From Cyclobacteriaceae bacterium (GTDB lineage: Bacteria; Bacteroidota; Bacteroidia; Cytophagales; Cyclobacteriaceae): a stretch of DNA of 64,000 nucleotides. Numbering within the stretch: the stretch's first letter is position 1; every line of letters starts with the position of its first letter. The notes beneath the pieces were generated by a model. It was not told the origin of the DNA. It searched no databases and saw only the letters and a program-made list of their open reading frames with translations. This document shows, piece after piece, positions 51,873-60,346 of this stretch. The stretch is taken from positions 248,001 to 312,000 of the forward strand of contig JAIBBC010000002.1 of the NCBI GenBank assembly GCA_019694875.1, written 5' to 3'. The position numbers were made by a program, and so were the translations under genes.

Positions 51873-52199
51873 TTATTGAGGTTCCGGAGTGCTCTCAGTT
51901 GCTTCTCTTCTTCTGAAGTTAAGCTTGCCTTCGATAAATTCTTCTGTTGCTGTAGAAGTTGATTTCGGCATACGCTCGTAGAACTTCGAGATTTCGATCT
52001 GCTCGCGGTTTTCGAAAACCTCTTCGAGGTTATCCACCGTAGTTGCGAACTCAGCCAGTTTGTTGTTAAGCTCTTCCTTGATATTGGAAGCAATTTGCTT
52101 TGCACGCTTGGAGATTACAACCACAGATTCGTAGATGTTTCCGGTTTGCGCTGCCAGCTTATCGATATCGCGTGGAATGATTGATGATTGAATAGCCAT
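51873..52199 (-). CDS. rpoZ: DNA-directed RNA polymerase omega subunit
   Basis: This protein of 108 aa is the Bacteroidota form of the omega subunit. The key helix region is GNIYESVVVISKRAKQIASNIKEELNNKL, which matches the Rpb6-like domain; it helps RNA polymerase assembly. The position directly after bamD and before coaBC supports the call. The gap to bamD is only 2 bp. Confidence 0.9.
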   Translation of the reverse strand: MAIQSSIIPRDIDKLAAQTGNIYESVVVISKRAKQIASNIKEELNNKLAEFATTVDNLEEVFENREQIEISKFYERMPKSTSTATEEFIEGKLNFRRREATESTPEPQ

Positions 52200-52201
52200 A
52201 G

Positions 52202-53014
52202 TTATGAATTTGTACTTTTTAAAGTCGTTAATTTTGAATTGCTGTCTACATAGTATCGCTCGGCTTCTTTCAGGAATTTGCTGTCGGGATACCGGTCGAT
52301 AAAATTTTTATAACTCTGAACAACGTCCAGGTAGCGCTCGCGCTGCTTGCTTGGCACACTTTCTTCGGCAAGCAAAAACTTGGATTGAACAATCAGGAAG
52401 AACGATTCTTCCACGTATTTTGAGTCAGGGAAGTTCTTCTGGAAGTTATCCATCGCAACGATAGCGGCCTTGTATTGGCGCATTCTTACGTATTGAAATG
52501 CGTTGTCAAAACCTTTCCGCTCCAGCCTCTGCTGCACGGTATAAATCACTTCAATCGATTGATCCTTGAACTTGCTGTTTGGGAAACGATTCAAAAAATC
52601 CTGCATGGACGTCATTGCCTGAATGCTTTCAGACTGGTCGAGGTTCGGTCCGGGAGAAGATTTGTAAAGGGAATATGCGTACATGAAGCGGGCTTCTTCC
52701 GAAAGCGTACCGCGGCCAAACGTTTCGAAGAATGATTTGAATTGTTCGGCTGAGAGCAGGTACATTTTTTCGTAGTACTGGCAGTACGCCAGATAGAACT
52801 GCACTTTTTCGGCCTCGGGCAATCCGCGAACGATCGGTAAAATCTGCTCAAACAGAATTGACGTTCTGTAGTAGTCCTTTTTGGCGTAGTAGGCCAGACC
52901 AGCCTCGTACTTTACGCGCCAATCGGGGTTTTTCTCGATTTTCCTGAATTTACTGCATGAAAACGCGACAAAAAGTCCTAAAATCAATATAAAAACTACA
53001 GATACTCTCCGCAT
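52202..53014 (-). CDS. bamD: Outer membrane assembly lipoprotein BamD
   Basis: This 270-residue protein has a lipoprotein signal (VVFILILGLFVAFSC). Tetratricopeptide-like repeats follow, with characteristic turns: YEAGLAYYAKKDYYRTSILFEQILPI, QFYLAYCQYYEKMYLLSAEQFKSFF, and FLNRFPNSKFKDQSIEV. It is part of the complex that inserts outer membrane proteins. The ATG was chosen at the signal peptide. An exact TATATTTG box ends 7 bp before the ATG, which implies a very short or absent leader. Confidence 0.9.
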   Translation of the reverse strand: MRRVSVVFILILGLFVAFSCSKFRKIEKNPDWRVKYEAGLAYYAKKDYYRTSILFEQILPIVRGLPEAEKVQFYLAYCQYYEKMYLLSAEQFKSFFETFGRGTLSEEARFMYAYSLYKSSPGPNLDQSESIQAMTSMQDFLNRFPNSKFKDQSIEVIYTVQQRLERKGFDNAFQYVRMRQYKAAIVAMDNFQKNFPDSKYVEESFFLIVQSKFLLAEESVPSKQRERYLDVVQSYKNFIDRYPDSKFLKEAERYYVDSNSKLTTLKSTNS

Positions 53015-53021
53015 AAGCCCG

Positions 53022-53029
53022 CAAATATA
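53022..53029 (-). promoter_or_regulatory. -7 promoter box of bamD
   Basis: TATATTTG is an exact match to the Bacteroidota TAnnTTTG box, with 7 nt (CGGGCTT) between box and ATG. No convincing -33 TTG lies at the usual distance. Same spacing as at OstA and the methyltransferase. Confidence 0.45.
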
Positions 53030-53089
53030 ATACAAAGCTGGGATAAGTCTGAAACGCAAAAAGTTGTGTGGAATGCGAAGGAAAGCCGG

Positions 53090-53794
53090 TTATTTTTTCA
53101 CCATCAGCTTCCGTGTGAGCACGCTCTCGTTGTTAACATAGAGCGTGTAAAAATAGATGCCGGTGTTGAGCTGCTCGGCCTCGATCTTAACACTGTTCTG
53201 ACTGGGAAGGAGGTCGTAAGCCGACAGCGGGCTTCCTAAAATGTTGTGGATGATGATCTTGGCCTTCACATGCTCCTGGTGGATGTCGTAATCGATTCGG
53301 GCGCTTGTAACTACGGGATTAGGATACAGATCATGTATGGTGATCAGCGAGGAGGAGTAGATATGGCCCTTTTCCTGTTTTCCTTCCACCACGAAATTGA
53401 TGTCCAGTTGTGTTATTTCAGACGGATTTGCCTTGTTGAAAACCTGGTATTTTACCGAGCTGAAACCTTCTGTCAAACCTGCATCCAATCCAATAGCGAA
53501 GCGTTCGAGTGTTTCACCCGGCTCGAGCCGTACCGTGTAGGTATCGGTACGCTGGTCGAGGCAATTGTTATCGGGGCAAAAGAAATTTTTCTGGGTACTG
53601 CCGATCTGGGTTTCGATGCGCCTGATCACCAGCGTGATGGGTTTGTCGAACGTATTCCTGATTTTAACAGGCGCCTGAATCACTTCGCCTACCGCGCCCT
53701 TGTACGACTCTTCAAGGCCGGCAATTTCGAAGTTCTGGGCCGTTAAGGCATAGCTCGCAAAACACAGTACAACAGCCAGTAAAAGTCTCCCCAT
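53090..53794 (-). CDS. Exported protein with T9SS type A sorting domain
   Basis: This 234-residue protein has a signal peptide (LLLAVVLCFASYALTA). The middle part is an Ig-like domain (GEVIQAPVKIRNTFDKPITLVIRRIETQIG). The last ~75 residues are a T9SS type A sorting domain: LYPNPVVTSARIDYDI, then KAKIIIHNILGSPL, and the end GIYFYTLYVNNESVLTRKLMVKK. The domain directs secretion across the outer membrane. A longer form would start 27 codons earlier but would lose the signal peptide position. Function of the passenger is unknown. Confidence 0.87.
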   Translation of the reverse strand: MGRLLLAVVLCFASYALTAQNFEIAGLEESYKGAVGEVIQAPVKIRNTFDKPITLVIRRIETQIGSTQKNFFCPDNNCLDQRTDTYTVRLEPGETLERFAIGLDAGLTEGFSSVKYQVFNKANPSEITQLDINFVVEGKQEKGHIYSSSLITIHDLYPNPVVTSARIDYDIHQEHVKAKIIIHNILGSPLSAYDLLPSQNSVKIEAEQLNTGIYFYTLYVNNESVLTRKLMVKK

Positions 53795-53880
53795 GCACGC
53801 GTAGTTTGTACAAAGTTTATTGAATTTCTGCGGTTTTTCATAAGAAAACCGGAAATAATTTAACTCGTACGGCAATAAAA

Positions 53881-55476
53881 TTATCGGGGAGCGCGTTTCT
53901 GCGGCACCTTTTTCTCGGGAGTAATATTCTTCGGAGTTGGTTTGGCGGGCTCGGCTGGTTTTGGGACTTCCTTAACCACGTCTTTTTTCAGCGGTCGCTC
54001 ATCTGCGCGCCATTTGAAATCCTGCAGGCGCGTGTTTTCTTCTTCCAGCTCGTGGGGAGGAATGAAGTTTCCGTCAGGCTGTTTGATGAAGCTGATACTG
54101 TTCACTTTTCCTTCCTTGAACTTGATGGTGATGTTACTACACGTAACGTTGTTCATGCCGGTAAGCAGCCCGGTTTTTTCATCGATAGCGAAGTAAATGC
54201 TCTCACCGTTTCCATTCACGAAAACCTTGCTCAGTTTTCCTGCCCTGAAATCCGCGATCATCTTCCGGCCTTTGATCTGGTTATAATTTTTGGAGGTATC
54301 CTGGGAAATCACGAATGAGTTTATATCCATAAAAATTTTGCTGATCGTATTGTGTTGTATCAGCATGCTGATCGAATCGGCAGTCATTTGATTGCCATCA
54401 GTCCACAACACCGGATTTTTATAAAAGTAAAGTATAGAATCGGCTGACCGATATTCCAGCGAGTCGGCCTTGCCTTGCAGGTCGCGCTTAAAAATTTTCA
54501 CGTTATGATACGCGAGCAAGCGTTTCTTGGCCGGATCAACATCATCTATGGAAACGAGCGTGTCGGCAGTCATAAATAATGTGTCGCCCTCTTCTGTCAC
54601 CTTGGCTACGTATGCGTGATCATAAATCTTTGCAAAGTTGTTATTGTATGTATCAGACGCCTGACTGTAAATCGTCATGTTTTCTTCCAGTGAGGTCATA
54701 ATAACATTGCCCCTCGCTTTGGATATTTTTTTGATGTCGTCAAAGAATATCTTGTCGCCTTCTATCGTGTAGTTGCGCGTGCGGCCTCTTCCTTTGTTTG
54801 AATCGAACGTGCGTGTAATGGTATTGTAAATACCGGATTGGTAATTGAACGTGTTAGTATCCTTGTCGACAACCTCAGTCTCTGCCACAAAGTAGATAAC
54901 CTTTGTTTTCGAGTTATACCGCATACTGTCAGATTTCATCACATAATCCGGATTGGTAACTTTCACGTCTTTCTTAAAAGATGCAAAGTTTGTTGTAGCA
55001 TCGTAATACCCTTTCCGGCTAACCAGCGTGTTGATGCTGTCGACCAGCTTACCGCCATTATAATAACGTGCTTCGTTAATTATCCGGTCGTAGTCCAGAA
55101 AATCGGTATACAATTTTGCCTGCGCCAGTTTGGTAAACACTACGTTGTTTCGAAGCTTAGCTTTTTTGGTGTTTCCATCATACTGAAGTGTACGCGCTGT
55201 AATGGTGATCGAATCGCCTTCCAGGATACGAACATTACCAAAAGCTTCCACCGCATTGCGGCTGCGGTAAAACCACGCTGAATCACAAAAAATGGTGGTG
55301 GTATTCTGGACAAACTTAACCTGTTCCTCGCCTTTGATCACGCGTTCCACGCGCTCACCATTTTTGATGCCCCCGATCAGCCTGCCAGCACCTTTTTGTA
55401 GCTCCACGGTCTTTTGAGCCATTGCCGGGGCAAAAGCGATCAATAACAAGCTTAAAAGGAGTACAGCCGTGCGCAT
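53881..55476 (-). CDS. OstA-like (LptA/LptD N-terminal) protein
   Basis: This protein of 531 aa has a signal peptide (LLLSLLLIAFAPAMA) and long runs of OstA-type beta-jellyroll repeats (TTIFCDSAWFYRSRNAVEAFGNVRI, DSITITARTLQYDGNTKKAKLRNNV, IYFVAETEVVDKDTNTFNYQSGIYN, NYTIEGDKIFFDDIKKISKARGNVIM). The domain is known from LptA and LptD, which move lipopolysaccharide across the periplasm; the Bacteroidota form is about this length. The C-terminus is basic and proline-rich. An exact TAATTTTG box lies 7 bp before the ATG. Confidence 0.88.
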   Translation of the reverse strand: MRTAVLLLSLLLIAFAPAMAQKTVELQKGAGRLIGGIKNGERVERVIKGEEQVKFVQNTTTIFCDSAWFYRSRNAVEAFGNVRILEGDSITITARTLQYDGNTKKAKLRNNVVFTKLAQAKLYTDFLDYDRIINEARYYNGGKLVDSINTLVSRKGYYDATTNFASFKKDVKVTNPDYVMKSDSMRYNSKTKVIYFVAETEVVDKDTNTFNYQSGIYNTITRTFDSNKGRGRTRNYTIEGDKIFFDDIKKISKARGNVIMTSLEENMTIYSQASDTYNNNFAKIYDHAYVAKVTEEGDTLFMTADTLVSIDDVDPAKKRLLAYHNVKIFKRDLQGKADSLEYRSADSILYFYKNPVLWTDGNQMTADSISMLIQHNTISKIFMDINSFVISQDTSKNYNQIKGRKMIADFRAGKLSKVFVNGNGESIYFAIDEKTGLLTGMNNVTCSNITIKFKEGKVNSISFIKQPDGNFIPPHELEEENTRLQDFKWRADERPLKKDVVKEVPKPAEPAKPTPKNITPEKKVPQKRAPR

Positions 55477-55483
55477 AAAGTGC

Positions 55484-55491
55484 CAAAATTA
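55484..55491 (-). promoter_or_regulatory. -7 promoter box of the OstA gene
   Basis: TAATTTTG fits TAnnTTTG exactly and is followed by GCACTTT and the ATG. A possible -33 TTTG (55515-55518) lies 23 bp upstream, slightly longer than usual. Confidence 0.45.
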
Positions 55492-55546
55492 ACCAAAAAC
55501 ATACTGCGAACTACCAAACTGTGTGAGGGTAGCGTTATCTTGGACC

Positions 55547-56872
55547 ATGCTTGAGCAATTTCTGAACCATATCCAACAACACAGTTTATGCAAACCATCC
55601 GACCGGATCTTACTGGCTGTGAGCGGAGGACTCGATTCGATGGTTATGCTGAACCTATTCAAAAAGGCAGGCTATCCTGTCGGGGTTGCGCATGGCAACT
55701 TTCAATTGAGGGGCAATGAAGCTGACGAAGATGAACGCTTTGTGATGGACGCGTGCAAAGCGGCCGATATTCCGTTCTTCAGTAAAAAGTTTAATACACG
55801 TGAATACGCCAACGAAAACAAGTTATCAATTCAAACTGCTGCCCGAGAATTGCGGTATGCCTGGTTCCAGGAATTGATGGGCAAAGAACAGTTTAATTTT
55901 CTCGCGACCGCCCATCATGTGAATGATTCACTGGAAACTGTTTTGCTGAAATGGGTTCACGGTTCTTCACTGGAAAGCTTTGCCGGCATTCCGGTGCGAA
56001 ATAAGAAAGTTATTCGCCCTATGTTGTTTGCAACACGTAACCAGTTGTCGGAGTTTGCTTCGGAGAAAGGAATCATGTGGCGGAATGACTCAAGCAATGA
56101 CTCTGACGACTATCAACGAAATTTTATTCGCCACCACGTTATTCCGCGCCTGAAAGAAATCAATCCTGCGCTTGAATCGACTTTTTTACACGGCTTGAAA
56201 AAAATTACGGGCGAGCTCGAGTTTCTGCGAACACAGCTTGAGCAATGGAAGGCCGAACATGTTCATCAAAAAGCAGGACAGGTTTTTATCGACAAGGCTG
56301 CATTGTTAAATGCCACGTTTTCGGATTCGTTGTTGTGGCGTGTGGTTCGTGAGTATGGCTTCAACATCGATCAATGCCACGACATGATGCAGGCGATGCA
56401 AAGTCAGTCCGGGAAAAAATTTATTGGTACTTCCCATTTGTTAACACTTGATCGCGACCATATCATTATTTCACCGTACGATGAGGCATACGAGGCGGTA
56501 ACAATCCGCGAAAAAAACGAAAGTGTTGTTCGGGGCGCGTGGGAGATAAGCATCGAGCGTACCAAGTCGAGCGAAATTTCGAGTAGCTCAATCGTAGCAT
56601 CACTGGATGCCGATAAAGTGAAATTTCCGATCACCTGGCGGTACTGGCAACCGGGCGATTCGTTCTATCCGCTCGGTATGGAGAACCGTAAAAAGCTAAG
56701 CGACTTCCTCATCGACCGGAAAATTCCGCTGGCAGACAAGAACGGGATAAGTGTGCTGGAGTCGGAAGGGGAAATCATCTGGGTAGTGGGCCACCGGATT
56801 GACAACCGCTACAAAATCACCCCCGAAACCAGGTCGGTGATTGAGTTCACGGTTCAGCCATATTTTGGCTGA
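55547..56872 (+). CDS. tilS: tRNA(Ile)-lysidine synthetase TilS
   Basis: This protein of 441 aa shows the PP-loop AVSGGLDSMVML at about residues 25-36, then VAHGNFQLRGNEADEDERFV, the family ATAHHVNDSLETVLLKWVHGSSLESFAGI, and the C-terminal TilS domain with RYWQPGDSFYPLGMENRKKLSDFLIDRKIP. It makes lysidine at the wobble position of tRNA-Ile(CAU) so that it reads AUA. The ATG was chosen rather than a GTG eight codons upstream. It is divergent from the OstA gene. Confidence 0.95.
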   Translation: MLEQFLNHIQQHSLCKPSDRILLAVSGGLDSMVMLNLFKKAGYPVGVAHGNFQLRGNEADEDERFVMDACKAADIPFFSKKFNTREYANENKLSIQTAARELRYAWFQELMGKEQFNFLATAHHVNDSLETVLLKWVHGSSLESFAGIPVRNKKVIRPMLFATRNQLSEFASEKGIMWRNDSSNDSDDYQRNFIRHHVIPRLKEINPALESTFLHGLKKITGELEFLRTQLEQWKAEHVHQKAGQVFIDKAALLNATFSDSLLWRVVREYGFNIDQCHDMMQAMQSQSGKKFIGTSHLLTLDRDHIIISPYDEAYEAVTIREKNESVVRGAWEISIERTKSSEISSSSIVASLDADKVKFPITWRYWQPGDSFYPLGMENRKKLSDFLIDRKIPLADKNGISVLESEGEIIWVVGHRIDNRYKITPETRSVIEFTVQPYFG

Positions 56873-56946
56873 TTCCTTTTTGTTTGGAAGCAAGCCTTTA
56901 TAACTTGGCAGCCTGATTCAGACTCAAACCTTAAAATCAAATAGTT

Positions 56947-57876
56947 ATGAAAATTACCGTAGTTGGTGCGGGTAACGTGGGCGCAACGTGTGCCGATGTG
57001 CTTGCGTACCGGGAAGTAGCCAATGAGATTGTCCTGCTCGATATCCGCGAAGGTTTTTCGGAAGGCAAAGCCCTCGACATCTGGCAAAAAGCACCGATCG
57101 ATTTGTACGACTCGCGTACTGTAGGCTCAACCAACGACTATGCTAAAACCGCCAACTCGGACGTTGTGGTGATCACTTCAGGTTTGCCCCGCAAGCCCGG
57201 CATGAGCCGGGACGATTTGATTACGACCAACGCAGGAATTGTAAAATCGGTAACGGAAAACGTAATCAAGCATTCGCCAAACGCAATCATCATCGTTGTA
57301 TCGAATCCGCTTGACGTTATGACGTACCAGGCGCACATCACTTCGAAGCTTCCGCGCACGAAGCTGATGGGTATGGCCGGTATTCTTGATACTGCGCGTT
57401 ATCGTGCGTTCCTTGCAGAAGCACTTAACGTTTCCCCGAAAGATATTCAGGCGATGTTGCTGGGCGGCCATGGCGATACCATGGTTCCGCTTCCCCGCTA
57501 CACCACCGTGGCCGGTATCCCGGTAACGGAACTGATCGATAAAGATAAGTTGCATGCAATCCTCGAGCGTACAAAAGTGGGCGGAGGCGAGCTCGTAAAA
57601 CTGATGGGAACATCGGCATGGTATGCACCGGGGTCTGCCGCTGCGCAGATGGTGGAGGCTATCGTAAAAGATCAGCGCAGAGTATTCCCGGTGTGTGTGA
57701 AGCTGGAAGGTGAATACGGAATTAAAGATTGCTACCTCGGTGTTCCGGTAATCCTTGGCAAAAATGGTGTTGAAAAAATCATCGAACTCCAACTGAACTC
57801 AGAAGAGAAGGCCCTCATGGAAGCCAGCCGTAAAGCGGTTCGCGAAGTGATGGACGTACTGGATAAAATCGGATAA
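56947..57876 (+). CDS. mdh: Malate dehydrogenase (LDH-like type)
   Basis: This protein of 309 aa shows the Rossmann loop VVGAGNVGATCADVLA, the substrate Arg loop RKPGMSRDDL, NPLDVMTY, the catalytic His in LLGGHGDTMVPL, and the C-terminal helix. Residues of the active-site loop (Arg-Lys-Pro-Gly-Met) point to malate rather than lactate. It oxidises malate to oxaloacetate in the citric acid cycle. The start is set by a weak leader with TAGTT before the ATG. A hairpin terminator follows the stop after 24 bp. Confidence 0.95.
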   Translation: MKITVVGAGNVGATCADVLAYREVANEIVLLDIREGFSEGKALDIWQKAPIDLYDSRTVGSTNDYAKTANSDVVVITSGLPRKPGMSRDDLITTNAGIVKSVTENVIKHSPNAIIIVVSNPLDVMTYQAHITSKLPRTKLMGMAGILDTARYRAFLAEALNVSPKDIQAMLLGGHGDTMVPLPRYTTVAGIPVTELIDKDKLHAILERTKVGGGELVKLMGTSAWYAPGSAAAQMVEAIVKDQRRVFPVCVKLEGEYGIKDCYLGVPVILGKNGVEKIIELQLNSEEKALMEASRKAVREVMDVLDKIG

Positions 57877-57900
57877 TCTCGGGTATCAACCTGTTCAAAG

Positions 57901-57930
57901 GGACGCATGCACAGCATCGCGTCCTTTTTT
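57901..57930 (+). terminator. Terminator behind mdh
   Basis: GGACGC and GCGTCC form the stem, extended by ATGC/GCAT to an ACA loop with one bulged base. Six T follow. It lies between mdh and the convergent methyltransferase gene. Confidence 0.85.
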
Positions 57931-57946
57931 ATTGTTACCGGATGGG

Positions 57947-58711
57947 TTATTTATTTCCGCGGTAAATAATCTCTCGTGCAAGCGCCAGCTTTTTCACGGT
58001 AGGTTCCGCCAATGTGAATACAAAATTATCCTCAACCGGAGTAAGTCCGCTTTGCGCGATCCGTTGAGAATAATCGTGACCATATTTTCTTACATGATCA
58101 TCCTGGCCAAAGATTTTTTCACGTTCGCGTTTGTCAGTGATCGTATGATCTTCAAACGTTACATCCGGTATCGGTCTGAAGAACGGAACCTGAAGGATCG
58201 CAAAGCCGCCCGGTTTTAGCACGCGATGAATTTCGCGCATAGCCTGGATGTCGTCACGCACATGCTCCAGTACGTGGTTGCATAAAACAACATCGAACTT
58301 ATTTTCTCCAAACGGGATCTCATGGATATCCATTTTCACTTTCGCCAAGGGCGATTCGATATCGGCCGTGATGTAACCGTCACCGTGTATCTTTTCAAAC
58401 CTCGGAATGAAGCACGCTTCCGGTGCAACGTGTAAGATGTTCTTCTTGGTTTTGAAAAAATCGGTTTGCTGTTGCAGGTAAACCCAGATTAACCGATGCC
58501 GCTCAAGGGAAAGACAGTTTGGGCATAGCGCATTTTCACGTGTGCTGATTCGTCCGTAGGGTAGAAACTTGCGATAACGTTTTTCACAGACCGGGCATTC
58601 AACGGCACGCCCCGCATAAAAAAGTCCAAGCACTTTCAACCCCAATCCACTCACGCGTTGCAGGTACTTTCGGGGTACATACCGGATCAGAAATGCGATA
58701 ACTTTTTTCAT
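57947..58711 (-). CDS. Class I SAM-dependent methyltransferase with Zn-ribbon
   Basis: This 254-residue protein has a Cys4 zinc-ribbon at about residues 36-64 (ECPVCEKRYRKFLPYG...ALCPNCLSLERHRL). The methyltransferase domain follows: LHVAPEACF near the SAM site, YITADIESPLAKVKMDIHEIPF, VVLCNHVLEHVRDDIQAMREIHRVLKPGGFAILQVP. The substrate is unknown. The start was set at the ATG before the family begins; a much longer in-frame extension upstream has no such character. An exact TATCTTTG box ends 7 bp before the ATG. Confidence 0.85.
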   Translation of the reverse strand: MKKVIAFLIRYVPRKYLQRVSGLGLKVLGLFYAGRAVECPVCEKRYRKFLPYGRISTRENALCPNCLSLERHRLIWVYLQQQTDFFKTKKNILHVAPEACFIPRFEKIHGDGYITADIESPLAKVKMDIHEIPFGENKFDVVLCNHVLEHVRDDIQAMREIHRVLKPGGFAILQVPFFRPIPDVTFEDHTITDKREREKIFGQDDHVRKYGHDYSQRIAQSGLTPVEDNFVFTLAEPTVKKLALAREIIYRGNK

Positions 58712-58718
58712 CAGGCGG

Positions 58719-58726
58719 CAAAGATA
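58719..58726 (-). promoter_or_regulatory. -7 promoter box of the methyltransferase gene
   Basis: TATCTTTG is an exact TAnnTTTG match, followed by CCGCCTG and the ATG (7 nt). A -33 box at the usual distance is not clear. Confidence 0.45.
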
Positions 58727-58889
58727 ATATTTGTCTAAAGACATCAGTATGAACCGCGTTTCCGCCTGTGGACTAATTATTTCCGACCGTCTAAAACTAT
58801 TTACCTTTACACCCCATCCTATACTCAGAAACGCAATAATTGCAGGTAAAAACGGCCAAACCGTGACAGAAACGCTACTGGATATCGCT

Positions 58890-59492
58890 ATGATGCATTC
58901 CGACACCCTGATTACCCGGGCTAAGCAAGGTGACAAGAACGCACAGGGCAAGCTTGTACAGCTGTGGTACAAGAGGATTTATAACTTCAGCTATAAGTTC
59001 TTTTTGGATCACGACCTGGCGATGGAGGCTGCGCAGAAGACGTTCATTTCGATGTGCCGGAACATCGAAGGGTTACAGGATATCGCACGGTTCAAAAGCT
59101 GGATTTATAAAATCGCTGTGAATTATTGCCGTGAGGAGGCCCGGAAGACGAAGAACAGCAAGTCGATTTCGATGGATAAGATTTACAATGTGGAGGCTGA
59201 AGAATCACCACAATGGGAAAATTCATCCGCGCGAAGCGATAATCCGGAGCGTCACTATCAGCAAACCGAGTTATCGGATATTCTGCAGAAGTCGCTGATG
59301 GAACTGAGTGCCGAGCAGCGCGAAGTGGTGATCATGAAAGAATTTGAAGGGTTGAAGTTTCGTGAGATCGCAGAAGTGCTGAACATTTCTGAAAACACCG
59401 TGAAGTCGAGAATGTACTATGGACTTGACGGGTTGAAGAAGATTTTAGAGAGAAAAAACATTACGAAGGAAACAATACACTATGAGCTATAA
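58890..59492 (+). CDS. ECF-type RNA polymerase sigma factor
   Basis: This 200-residue protein has sigma region 2 (LVQLWYKRIYNFSYKFFLDHDLAMEAAQKTFISMCRNIEGL, then FKSWIYKIAVNYCREEARK) and region 4 (LSAEQREVVIMKEFEGLKFREIAEVLNISENTVKSRMYYGLDGLKKIL). It directs RNA polymerase to a special promoter set. The start is not certain: ATG at this position or 3 bp later, or a GTG nine codons earlier, all fit. The stop overlaps the next gene, its likely anti-sigma factor, by 11 bp. Confidence 0.9.
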   Translation: MMHSDTLITRAKQGDKNAQGKLVQLWYKRIYNFSYKFFLDHDLAMEAAQKTFISMCRNIEGLQDIARFKSWIYKIAVNYCREEARKTKNSKSISMDKIYNVEAEESPQWENSSARSDNPERHYQQTELSDILQKSLMELSAEQREVVIMKEFEGLKFREIAEVLNISENTVKSRMYYGLDGLKKILERKNITKETIHYEL

Positions 59493-60333
59493 ACCAGATG
59501 AATCGGCCTTGATGGCATATCTGTATGGCGAGCTGCAGGGCGAAGAGAAGAGAAGCGTTGAAAAATACCTGGCGGAAAATCCGCAGGCAATGAAAGACCT
59601 TCAGGGATTGATGGACGTGCGCAAAATACTTTCTGTCATCGAAGACAAGGAAGTGATTGCACCGCCCATCGTGATGGAAGATTCGCGGCAACGGTATTTC
59701 TGGAACACACCGTATTTGAAAACGGTGATCAGCATCGCAGCTTCTGTTATGTTGCTGCTCGTAGCCGGAAAGGTTCTTGACCTACGGATAAATTTCGAAG
59801 GGAATTCCGCGCAAATCAGCTTTGGCGAACCTGCGGGTAAAGTAAGTGATCCGGTTCAACCGGGTTTAACAGCTCAGCAGGTTCAGGATATGATCAACCA
59901 GTCGGTACAGAATAACAATCAGATCGTACAGGCGAGCTGGTCAGAGTCGCAAAAGAAAATTGATGCATCGATTCGTCAGAACATGGCGATGAACTCGGAG
60001 AAGTTTAAAGAGCTGGTAAAAAAGGCATCGACAGCTTCTGAGGCACAGATAAGCGGTTATGTTGCGAGCCTGAAGAAAGAAAATCAGCAGATGGTAAAAG
60101 ATTACTTCAAGCTTACCACCGGTGAACAGCAAAAGTATATTGAAAACCTGCTGGTTGATTTTGCGAAATACATGAATCAGCAGCGCACCAGCGACCTGGA
60201 AGCAATTCAGGTACGAATGGCAAGTATGGAGCAGAACACTACGCTCTTAAAAGAAGAAACAGAACAAATCCTGACCAGCATTATCTCCAATAATACAGCT
60301 GCGCCAGGTAATGCAGGAACTAAAAGTTATTAA
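59482..60333 (+). CDS. Probable anti-sigma factor, membrane-bound
   Basis: This 283-residue protein starts with an anti-sigma-like helical domain (ALMAYLYGELQGEEKRSVEKYLAENPQAM) without the zinc-binding His-x-x-x-Cys-x-x-Cys. A transmembrane segment lies at about residues 75-95 (TVISIAASVMLLLVAGKVLDL). The periplasmic part contains long coiled coil (QDMINQSVQNNNQIVQASWSESQKKID). It should hold the sigma factor at the membrane; the position directly after the sigma gene supports this. The following gene, 13 bp downstream, encodes an exported protein, so a three-gene operon is likely. Confidence 0.78.
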   Translation: MSYKPDESALMAYLYGELQGEEKRSVEKYLAENPQAMKDLQGLMDVRKILSVIEDKEVIAPPIVMEDSRQRYFWNTPYLKTVISIAASVMLLLVAGKVLDLRINFEGNSAQISFGEPAGKVSDPVQPGLTAQQVQDMINQSVQNNNQIVQASWSESQKKIDASIRQNMAMNSEKFKELVKKASTASEAQISGYVASLKKENQQMVKDYFKLTTGEQQKYIENLLVDFAKYMNQQRTSDLEAIQVRMASMEQNTTLLKEETEQILTSIISNNTAAPGNAGTKSY

Positions 60334-60346
60334 CAGGTAAACGAAT

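Noticed and set aside
53246-53746. A 166-residue plus-strand gene
   Set aside because: It is opposite the T9SS-sorted protein, whose signal peptide and sorting domain are clear.
57178-57792. A 204-residue minus-strand gene antisense to mdh
   Set aside because: It lies wholly within the well-supported malate dehydrogenase gene, lacks family features and has an unlikely composition rich in His, Cys and Arg.
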